This document shows positions 8,119-14,416 of a DNA stretch of 64,000 bases, in pieces. Source of the stretch: JAGOUB01 sp964640945 (lineage in GTDB: Bacteria > Patescibacteriota > Gracilibacteria > Peribacterales > Peribacteraceae). Each line of letters opens with the position of its first letter. Position 1 is the first letter of the stretch. The stretch is taken from the NCBI GenBank assembly GCA_964640945.1, contig CAZXIV010000002.1, positions 1-64,000 on the forward strand. The letters run 5' to 3'. Position numbers and translations under genes: made by a program. The notes under the pieces are model-generated. The model made no database searches and was not told the origin of the DNA. It saw nothing but the letters and a program-made list of their open reading frames with translations.

Positions 8119-8823
8119 GTGACGATACTCAGTCAACGCCGGTGGGATCTCGACGCCCTCCGGGGAGCAGCGGTGCTCGGCATGATCGGCTACCACGCCG
8201 TCTACGACCTAGCCGACGCCGGGCTGACGACCATCGACCCGTTCGTGGGTAGCTGGCGACTACTGGCAAGCAGCGTGCTGATCGCCTTCCTTCTGGTGAG
8301 TGGTGCCAGCGACGCCCTCTCAGCTTCGCGCTCCCCCGCCGGCCGCCAACGTTGGCGACGCGCGGGCCGCCGGGCCGTGAACCTTGGCGTAGCCGCCACG
8401 GCCGTGACGATCGTGACGGCCCTGGCCGTGCCCGAGCTCTACGTGCGCTTCGGCGTGCTCCACTGTCTAGCGGTGGCCGCCCTGCTTTTGCCGCTCGTCG
8501 ATCGCCTGCACCCCGCCACCCTCACCCTCCTCGGTGTCGCCTGTATCGCCCTGGCCCAAGTCCTACCCGAATGGGCCGACACCAATTGGCTCATGCCGCT
8601 CGGCGTGCCGCCAGCCGATTTTCGGACAATGGATTACGTGCCGCTCCTGCCCTGGCTCGGCGTCATCCTCCTTGGTCGCAGCCTCGGCGCCGTGCTACCC
8701 ACCCGCACCCTCGGCCCCGCGCCCACCTGGCTCCAGCCCCTGCTGATAGTCGGCCGTCATGCCCTCCTCATCTACCTGCTCCACCAGCCCATCCTGTGGC
8801 TCATTTTGGGACTCGCCCGATGA
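8119..8823 (+). CDS. DUF1624/HGSNAT-like membrane protein
   Basis: The 234-residue polytopic protein begins with RRWDLDALRGAAVLGMIGYHAVYDL, the hallmark of the DUF1624/heparan-alpha-glucosaminide acetyltransferase-like family, which is thought to move acyl groups across membranes. About seven hydrophobic segments are visible. Which substrate it modifies is unknown; a cell-envelope glycan is a reasonable guess because the next gene is a LytR-CpsA-Psr enzyme. The GTG start is preceded by TAGGCT seven bases upstream, compatible with a leaderless mRNA. Confidence 0.8.
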   Translation: MTILSQRRWDLDALRGAAVLGMIGYHAVYDLADAGLTTIDPFVGSWRLLASSVLIAFLLVSGASDALSASRSPAGRQRWRRAGRRAVNLGVAATAVTIVTALAVPELYVRFGVLHCLAVAALLLPLVDRLHPATLTLLGVACIALAQVLPEWADTNWLMPLGVPPADFRTMDYVPLLPWLGVILLGRSLGAVLPTRTLGPAPTWLQPLLIVGRHALLIYLLHQPILWLILGLAR

Positions 8824-8873
8824 AGGAAAAATGACAGACAGATGCGGAAGGGGCTGCTATCATGGCGACCGCC

Positions 8874-10460
8874 ATGACATTTCGTAGTCGTAAGGTGAGC
8901 CAGGAGAAGTCGGCCGTCGCCAAAGCCGCCGGCCAAGCGGCGTCCGAAGCCAAGAAAAAACTGGGCTCGTTTGTGCAAAAAACCCTCCCCCAGGCCCCCG
9001 TACCCGTCGCCGTCGATGGCGGCAAAAGCGCTGCCAAGAGTGAACGCCGCGTGCGCTGCCTGAAGTGCGTACTCACCATCCTGTTGGCCGTGCTGTGCAT
9101 CGGCATCGTCCTCAATCTGGCCCTCGAGGGCATCTTTGGCCTGCGCACGCTCAGCCTCCAATCGGTGATGTCGACCGTCGGCACGCCGCCCCCGGTGGAT
9201 GCCTACGGCCACACGAACATGTTATTGCTCGGTGTGGGCGATAAAGACCATGACGGCGTCGACCTGACCGACACTATTATGGTGGTGAGCCTAGACCCCA
9301 AGGACACGAAGACACTGGCCATGTTCTCTATTCCCCGCGACTTGTGGATCTCGAATGTGGACCACGTGGCCGATGGCCGCATCAACAGTCTCTTCCGCGA
9401 CATTCAATCGTATAACCGCCGGGCCAATCCCGACCTGGAGGACCACGAGCTGGTGAAGCTAGCAATGGTCGGCACGGCCGAAGAGATTGGGCGGCGTATG
9501 GGCATTGAGATCCACGGGGTGATCAAGGCGGACTTCACCGGCTTCGTTGAAGCCGTCGACACACTGGGCGGCGTGGAGGTGGATGTGCCCGAAGATATCA
9601 TCGACCTGCAGTACCCCGGCCCCCGGCCCGACACCTACGATCCGTTCCGCATCTCCAAAGGTCCGCAGCACTTAGACGGCGAAACGGCGCTCAAATACGC
9701 CCGTAGCCGCCATACCAGCAGCGATTTTGGCCGCAGCGCCCGCCAGCAGCAGATCATCGCCAGCTTGGGCCAAAAGGTGCGCGACCAGGGTGTCCTCAAA
9801 AATCCTGGCACCATCCTGACGCTCCTCAAAATCGCCGGCGAGCACGTGAGTATGACCATGAGCTCAAGCGAGCTGATCGGACTGGCCAACGTGGCCCTCA
9901 AGCTTGATCTTCGCCGCCCCTTCACCATCCAACTCTCGGATAACGACCAGACGGCCGGTGGTTTCCTCTATCCCCCGCCCCGCGACCAATTCGGCGGCGC
10001 GTCGGTGCTCCTGCCCGAAGGCGGCCGCGACGGCTGGCAGCAGATCCAAGACCTGGTCGCCCTGACGGTTCACCAGCGCCTCCTGGCCCGCCCCCACCAG
10101 ATCATCGTCGAGAACGCTGGCGCTCGCTCGGGCTTAGGACGCTCGCTCGGCTTTGAGCTCATCCGCTTTGGCTTCAACGTCACGGATATCCGTAACCGTC
10201 CCAAGACTGCCGACGGCAAGAATGATGATATCCCGCACTCCCAAGTGAAGACCGACCCGACCGATCCCATCGGCACCTTCCTCGCCGGGCTGATGTCACT
10301 CCCCGTTCTGCCACTCCCCACGGGTAGCGGCAGCGGCGCCGTGCTCAGCGACGATCGCTCCTCCGCGCCCGTCGAACCCCCCGCCCCTCTTACCCAGGTG
10401 ATCCTCGGGGAAGACTACAAGTTTGTGCCAATCTCGGACCTCCTCCACCTCAAGCCTTGA
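8874..10460 (+). CDS. LytR-CpsA-Psr (LCP) family cell-wall glycopolymer ligase
   Basis: LCP enzymes attach lipid-linked glycopolymers to the cell wall outside the membrane. After a cytoplasmic, lysine-rich N-terminus there is one membrane helix at about residues 55-75 and then the LCP domain (about 110-290) with DTIMVVSLDP, the SIPRDLW motif, GRINSLF and late arginines in KYARSRHTSSDFGRSARQQQ. A LytR_C domain follows (about 405-450, IIVENAGARSGLG). An extended -10, TGCTATCAT (8855-8863), overlaps the ATG at 8862, so the next ATG at 8874 is taken as the start; the longer form adds four residues. The C-terminus overlaps the next gene by four bases. Confidence 0.9.
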   Translation: MTFRSRKVSQEKSAVAKAAGQAASEAKKKLGSFVQKTLPQAPVPVAVDGGKSAAKSERRVRCLKCVLTILLAVLCIGIVLNLALEGIFGLRTLSLQSVMSTVGTPPPVDAYGHTNMLLLGVGDKDHDGVDLTDTIMVVSLDPKDTKTLAMFSIPRDLWISNVDHVADGRINSLFRDIQSYNRRANPDLEDHELVKLAMVGTAEEIGRRMGIEIHGVIKADFTGFVEAVDTLGGVEVDVPEDIIDLQYPGPRPDTYDPFRISKGPQHLDGETALKYARSRHTSSDFGRSARQQQIIASLGQKVRDQGVLKNPGTILTLLKIAGEHVSMTMSSSELIGLANVALKLDLRRPFTIQLSDNDQTAGGFLYPPPRDQFGGASVLLPEGGRDGWQQIQDLVALTVHQRLLARPHQIIVENAGARSGLGRSLGFELIRFGFNVTDIRNRPKTADGKNDDIPHSQVKTDPTDPIGTFLAGLMSLPVLPLPTGSGSGAVLSDDRSSAPVEPPAPLTQVILGEDYKFVPISDLLHLKP

Positions 10461-11359
10461 CCCCCCGCGAGATCGTCGCCGAAGCCTGGGCCATCGCCAA
10501 ACGCGAGCGGAAGCTCTGGCAATGGGGCTTTTTGGCCTCGTTTTTCGCCATCATGCTCAGCGTGAAATTCTTAAGCTTCCAGACGTACATCTTTTACGAG
10601 TACTTCTTCGGCGGGAACGAAGCCGGTATGTTCGACATGGAGCTCTGGCTCATCAACAACACCCCTCAGTGGTTCTGGGTGAGCACGTTCATCATCTTCA
10701 TTGTGATGCTCATCATCGAGTTTTTTATGCCCCACTTCACCGAGGGGGCCATCATCGGCCTAACGGTGAAGGCCCACCGCGGCGAGCCGCTCGAAGGCGG
10801 CCTGGTGCTGGGCCTGTATAACTTCTTCCCGCTCTTCGCTCTTCATGAATTCTTCATCCTCGCCAGCTGGAACCTGGTGATTTCGGCGATATCATTGACC
10901 CTCCGTTACCTGCCGGAAAGCCTGCACGGCATCATTATACCCACAGTCATCTTCCTCTTCGTCTTTAGCAATTTCTTCAGCTTCCTGACGAGCTTCGCCC
11001 CCGAAGGCTGCGTCATTAAGAAAATGGGGCCGATCGAGAGCGCCATGCGCAGTTATAAGCTGATTGTCAGTCACGTCAGCCACGTTGTTTTCTTGATGCT
11101 GCTGCTCTTCGTTATCACCATCCGTATCCTCATCAACACCGTTATCGTCTTCCTCATTCCCGCCGCGGTGGTGGGCATCGGTCTCTTGCTGACGTACGTC
11201 TTCTCACCCTTCGTAAGCTACCTGATTGGCGCCGGCATCGGCCTGCTGCTCATCGGCGTGGCCAGCTACTCGCTCGCCTACCTGCACGTTTTCCGACGCG
11301 CTGTCTGGACACTCACTTTCTTAGAGCTCGACGGACGCAAGGATTTGGATGAGCTATAA
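10457..11359 (+). CDS. Polytopic membrane protein of unknown function
   Basis: The 300-residue protein is strongly hydrophobic, with about six predicted membrane helices. A conserved-looking cytoplasmic N-terminus (TPREIVAEAWAIAKRERKLW) resembles that of DUF4013/YciC-type membrane proteins only in general style. The TTG start overlaps the stop of the LCP gene (TTGA), so translation is probably coupled and the two may act in the same envelope process. I do not recognise a catalytic motif. Confidence 0.8.
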   Translation: MTPREIVAEAWAIAKRERKLWQWGFLASFFAIMLSVKFLSFQTYIFYEYFFGGNEAGMFDMELWLINNTPQWFWVSTFIIFIVMLIIEFFMPHFTEGAIIGLTVKAHRGEPLEGGLVLGLYNFFPLFALHEFFILASWNLVISAISLTLRYLPESLHGIIIPTVIFLFVFSNFFSFLTSFAPEGCVIKKMGPIESAMRSYKLIVSHVSHVVFLMLLLFVITIRILINTVIVFLIPAAVVGIGLLLTYVFSPFVSYLIGAGIGLLLIGVASYSLAYLHVFRRAVWTLTFLELDGRKDLDEL

Positions 11360-11401
11360 GCCTACCGGCACGGTTCTACCGGACCTCAGAACGCGATCTG
11401 T

Positions 11402-11430
11402 TTGACAGTGGACGTTCGTGCACCTAGGAT
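11402..11430 (+). promoter_or_regulatory. Promoter of lexA
   Basis: TTGACA (11402-11407), 17 bases, TAGGAT (11425-11430), then about 20 bases of leader before the ATG. LexA should regulate itself here, but I see neither a Gram-positive-type GAAC-N4-GTTC box nor an E. coli-type CTGT-N8-ACAG box, so the operator is not identified. Confidence 0.7.
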
Positions 11431-11456
11431 GGTGGACGACTGTTCCCCTGTCACCC

Positions 11457-12074
11457 ATGACGCTCACACCCCACCAGCGCACGGCCCTCAATTACATCCG
11501 TGAGTTCCAGCGCAAGCGCGGCTACTCGCCGTCACTTGCCGACCTGGCCGTGGCCTTCGGTGTCCGGAGCAAGAACGCTATCGCCAAGGTGGTGAATGTG
11601 CTCGTGAACCAGGGCTTTATCGAAAAGGATCCCAAAGGGCGTATCAAAATTATGGATACCCCGCCGGAGAACAATGCGAGCGAATCGGTGGGTGGCTTCA
11701 CGCTCCCCCTTTTCGGACCCATCGCCGCTGGTTACGCAGCCCCAGTCGAGGAGCAGGCCGAGGAACTCGTTTCCATTCAGGATTACATTATCGGCGGCAA
11801 AGGAGCCAAGATCTTCCTCCTGCGCGTGAAGGGCGAAAGCATGATCGACGCCGGCATCCAAGAGGGTGACCTGGTGGTGGTGGAACGCGGCAAAGAGCCC
11901 CGCGTGAACGACATCGTGGTAGGCGTGCTCGACGGCGAATACACCTTGAAGCGCCTCCGCAAAGATAAGGGCAAGTTCTACCTGCAAGCCGAGAACCCCA
12001 AATTTCCCGACATGTATGCCGTGGATGAGTTGCAGACCGCGGGCGTGGTGAAGGGGGTGATTAGAAAGTATTAA
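11457..12074 (+). CDS. lexA: LexA SOS repressor
   Basis: LexA represses DNA-damage genes and cleaves itself when stimulated by RecA filaments. The 205 residues have the winged-helix DNA-binding domain (2-66, LTPHQRTALNYI), the Ala91-Gly92 cleavage site in IAAGYAAPVEE, and the S24-type catalytic pair Ser128 (KGESMIDAG) and Lys165 (YTLKRLRKD). The ATG at 11457 lies behind the promoter; an upstream GTG at 11418 lies inside it and is rejected. The last codons and the stop fall within the left repeat of the S23 cassette. dinB lies downstream, making a probable SOS unit. Confidence 0.95.
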   Translation: MTLTPHQRTALNYIREFQRKRGYSPSLADLAVAFGVRSKNAIAKVVNVLVNQGFIEKDPKGRIKIMDTPPENNASESVGGFTLPLFGPIAAGYAAPVEEQAEELVSIQDYIIGGKGAKIFLLRVKGESMIDAGIQEGDLVVVERGKEPRVNDIVVGVLDGEYTLKRLRKDKGKFYLQAENPKFPDMYAVDELQTAGVVKGVIRKY

Positions 12075-12098
12075 GGGATGAGTATTAAGTATTATGGG
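12067..12098 (+). repeat. Left inverted repeat of the S23 cassette
   Basis: This 32-base copy matches the reverse complement of the right copy (12453-12485) at 24 of 32 positions, with a shared core GTATTAAGTATTA. It is built from tandem AGTATTA-like units. It overlaps the end of lexA, whose UAA stop is part of the repeat, and the start of the S23 gene. Confidence 0.7.
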
Positions 12099-12459
12099 TG
12101 CTATTCAATCCTTCACAGGCCTTATCGCCTGGCAGGAAGCCCACAAACTCGTACTCTTGGTTTATCGAGTAACTCAGACCTTTCCCAAGGAAGAATCCTT
12201 TGGTCTCACCAATCAATTGCGCAGAGCCGCAGTATCTATCTCATCAAATATTGCCGAAGGATTTAGTAGAAAATCGGCCAAGGAAAAATCTCAATTCTAT
12301 CGGATGGCATTAGGCTCCTTAACAGAAGTGCAGAACCAGATCCTTATTAGTAGAGACATTCAATATGTAGCGAAGAAGGAATTTGATGACATCGCCCAGC
12401 AAACAGTCATCGTGAGTAAATTGATTAATGGACTGATCAAGTCGGCCAAAAACCCTTAA
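12094..12459 (+). CDS. Four-helix-bundle protein of the S23/IVP family
   Basis: The 121 residues carry the family signature QLRRAAVSISSNIAEGF (about 41-57) and an all-helical profile typical of the S23 protein first seen in 23S rRNA intervening sequences and related to Avd of diversity-generating retroelements. Its biochemical role is unknown in stand-alone copies. The gene is visibly richer in A/T and uses different codons from lexA and dinB on either side, and inverted repeats flank it, so it looks inserted. The stop codon lies within the right repeat. No reverse transcriptase or variable repeat is present nearby. Confidence 0.9.
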   Translation: MGAIQSFTGLIAWQEAHKLVLLVYRVTQTFPKEESFGLTNQLRRAAVSISSNIAEGFSRKSAKEKSQFYRMALGSLTEVQNQILISRDIQYVAKKEFDDIAQQTVIVSKLINGLIKSAKNP

Positions 12460-12485
12460 TACTTAATACCTAATACTGAATACCC
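12453..12485 (-). repeat. Right inverted repeat of the S23 cassette
   Basis: This is the inverted partner of 12067-12098. It contains the stop codon of the S23 gene and ends one base before the dinB start codon, so the cassette is fitted between lexA and dinB without breaking either. Confidence 0.7.
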
Positions 12486-12486
12486 C

Positions 12487-13659
12487 ATGATCGCCCACCT
12501 CGATGCCGACTCTTTCTTCGCGTCCGTCCTTGTCCGCAAGGACCCTCGACTCCAAGGCAAACCACTCCTCGCCCTGGGGATGGGTGGCAGTTGTGTGATT
12601 GCAGCGACGTATGAGGCCAAAGCCTTTGGTGTGAAGACCGGCATGCGCCTGATGGAGGCCCGTAAGCTCGTTCCTGGGGCCATAGAGCTGCCCTGTGACT
12701 TCGCGGAGACCGCAGTGGCTTCCCGCCAGATTGAATCGATTGTGGAGGCGTCCTGCCCCATCTTCGAGCAGATGTCGGTGGATGAGTGGTACATGGACCT
12801 CCGGAGCTGCATCGGCGGCGACCCGAGCCATCCCCAAGACTGGGCGACTGCTCTGCGCGACCGCGTGAAGCGCGAGACCGCCCTCTCGGTTTCGGTGGGG
12901 GTCGGTCCAACGAAGCTCCTGGCCAAGATGGCGGGCGAGTACCGCAAGCCCGCGGGCGTGACCGTCATCGATGCCCAGGTGGATCTGGCGCTCGAGCCTT
13001 TTTTACGCGATCGGCCGGCCGCTGCCATCCCCGGTATCGGCCGCAAGCGCGTCCAAGAAACGGACAGTCGCGGCTGGAAGACCGCCTGGGATTTCTCGCA
13101 GGCTGATCCCCTGCTGGTGCAGCAACTATTCGGACGAGGCGGCCTGGATCTGCGCGCCGAGCTGCAGGGCGAGTCCGTCTCGGCCGTGACCACCGAATCG
13201 GGACCGCCGAAGTCCATCCAGCGCGCCCGGAGTTTCCGCAGCACCAGCGACCGCGACGCCATTTGGGCAAGCATCTTGGATCACTTGGCCTACACCGTTT
13301 TAAAGATGCGCCGCCAGGAATTAGCCTGCCGCGGTGTCACCGTCTGGCTCCGCAACAGCGACTACCGCGGCGAGGGCGACGCACAGAGCTTCCCCCAAGC
13401 GCTCACGAATGAAACCCAGCTCCTGCCCGCGATCCGCCAGGGCTTCGACCGGCTCTACCGGCCGGGCCAGCGCTACACACAGACCGGCCTCAGCCTCTGG
13501 CGCCTGGGCGCCATTGGCGGGCAGCAGTTCTCACTCTTCACGCCGCCGGAGACACTGATGAAAAACGATGATCTCCAAAAGGCTGTCGATGACCTGCGCG
13601 AACGCTACGGCAAAGACATTGTGAAGCGAGGGTCGGCGCTGACCAGATCTCAGCATTGA
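12487..13659 (+). CDS. dinB: DNA polymerase IV (Y-family translesion polymerase)
   Basis: Pol IV copies past damaged bases with low fidelity. The 390 residues show the metal-binding Asp6 in MIAHLDADSFFAS, the steric YEAKAFGVKTGM motif (42-53), the catalytic Asp99-Glu100 in SVDEWYMDL (the usual motif is SIDEAFLD), the thumb helix-hairpin-helix (AIPGIGRKRVQ) and a little-finger domain. I see no clear beta-clamp motif at the C-terminus. The position downstream of lexA suggests SOS control, although the inserted cassette may bring its own transcription signals. Confidence 0.93.
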   Translation: MIAHLDADSFFASVLVRKDPRLQGKPLLALGMGGSCVIAATYEAKAFGVKTGMRLMEARKLVPGAIELPCDFAETAVASRQIESIVEASCPIFEQMSVDEWYMDLRSCIGGDPSHPQDWATALRDRVKRETALSVSVGVGPTKLLAKMAGEYRKPAGVTVIDAQVDLALEPFLRDRPAAAIPGIGRKRVQETDSRGWKTAWDFSQADPLLVQQLFGRGGLDLRAELQGESVSAVTTESGPPKSIQRARSFRSTSDRDAIWASILDHLAYTVLKMRRQELACRGVTVWLRNSDYRGEGDAQSFPQALTNETQLLPAIRQGFDRLYRPGQRYTQTGLSLWRLGAIGGQQFSLFTPPETLMKNDDLQKAVDDLRERYGKDIVKRGSALTRSQH

Positions 13660-13678
13660 GGAGCTGTATAATAACGTC

Positions 13679-14236
13679 ATGTTCACCGTGTCGCGCAGGC
13701 TCCCGCCTGTCACCAAAGCCGACTTCTTGAAGGGGGCGGATGATCATACGTGTGCACTAGTGGAGACAATGCTCGCCATCAGCGCCGCCGAGCCAAAGCG
13801 CCTCATTCTCGTCACCTCCGGATTTGTGCCCGATCTCTGTTTGGGCCACATCCACCGACCGCATCACGATCTCGATCTTCTTATCGCCGCCGACGATGTC
13901 CCATTTTTTCGGACCAAGTTGGAGCAAGAGCAGTGGACCCTGAGTCAGTTCCGCAGCAAAAATCCTCTGAACACATTCAAGGCGACGAAGGCCGGCCAAG
14001 AGGTGGATATCGGCGGCATCGCCGTGACGGCATCAGAGGTCTACGACGAAACCGACGGATCGGGGCAGAAATATATCTGGCCAGTCCAAGCCCATGAATT
14101 GATCTTCTCCCGTCAGATCGATGACATCGATGTTCGCTTCGTCTGCCCAAAAGCGATCCTCTTTTTTAAAACAGAAAACACTCGTCAGGACGAAAGGGAT
14201 GAAGCTGATCGTACGATCCTGGCGCGATTCATGTAA
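13679..14236 (+). CDS. Putative nucleotidyltransferase-fold protein
   Basis: The 185-residue protein contains LVTSGFVPDLCLGHIHRPHH followed by DLDLLI (about 40-65). This resembles the G-x-D-x-x-hhG...HxDhD pattern of ANT(2'')/LinB-like aminoglycoside nucleotidyltransferase folds, and it ends with a basic/acidic helix. The first glycine pair (usually GG) is SG, and no resistance function should be assumed. A -10 TATAAT (13667-13672) ends exactly six bases before the ATG, so a leaderless mRNA separate from dinB is likely. A convergent terminator follows. Confidence 0.6.
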   Translation: MFTVSRRLPPVTKADFLKGADDHTCALVETMLAISAAEPKRLILVTSGFVPDLCLGHIHRPHHDLDLLIAADDVPFFRTKLEQEQWTLSQFRSKNPLNTFKATKAGQEVDIGGIAVTASEVYDETDGSGQKYIWPVQAHELIFSRQIDDIDVRFVCPKAILFFKTENTRQDERDEADRTILARFM

Positions 14237-14261
14237 AAAACCCAGGCGAACGACGCCTGGG
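14235..14261 (-). terminator. Terminator of the valS-small peptide unit
   Basis: On the minus strand CCCAGGCG pairs with CGCCTGGG across a 5-base loop, followed by TTTTTT. It ends the transcript that carries valS and the 42-residue peptide gene. Confidence 0.9.
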
Positions 14262-14270
14262 GGTGCACTA

Positions 14271-14399
14271 CTAGAAGCAGTACTTCCAGATGAGCCAGCC
14301 GATTCCGACGCAGGCTCCTTCGATGATGGCGGCCCAGCAGAGGCCAATACACAGACCAACTGAGCAGTTGGTTTGTGAGGGGACAGGAACACGAGACAC
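14271..14399 (-). CDS. 42-residue cysteine-rich small membrane peptide
   Basis: A GTG start with a strong Shine-Dalgarno sequence (AAAGGAGGTGA, GGAGG six bases away) opens a 42-codon frame between valS and its terminator. The peptide starts VSRVPVPSQTNC and has five cysteines (12, 17, 21, 30, 41), one hydrophobic segment of about 22 residues with small-residue spacing, and a Trp-rich end. It could be a small membrane protein, a metal-binding peptide or a precursor peptide; no processing genes lie nearby. The exact ribosome site, the fit between valS and the terminator, and the clean stop make it a likely real gene. I do not recognise the family. Confidence 0.65.
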   Translation of the reverse strand: MSRVPVPSQTNCSVGLCIGLCWAAIIEGACVGIGWLIWKYCF

Positions 14400-14416
14400 G
14401 GGTCACCTCCTTTTGC

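Noticed and set aside
11360..11457. SOS operator in front of lexA
   Set aside because: Neither GAAC-N4-GTTC nor CTGT-N8-ACAG is present; GAAC and GTTC elements occur but at wrong spacing.
12067..12485. Diversity-generating retroelement, because the S23 protein is related to Avd
   Set aside because: No reverse transcriptase, template repeat or variable repeat is present in the window.
13679..14236. Aminoglycoside resistance gene
   Set aside because: Only the general nucleotidyltransferase pattern fits, the first glycine pair is altered, and no mobile context exists.
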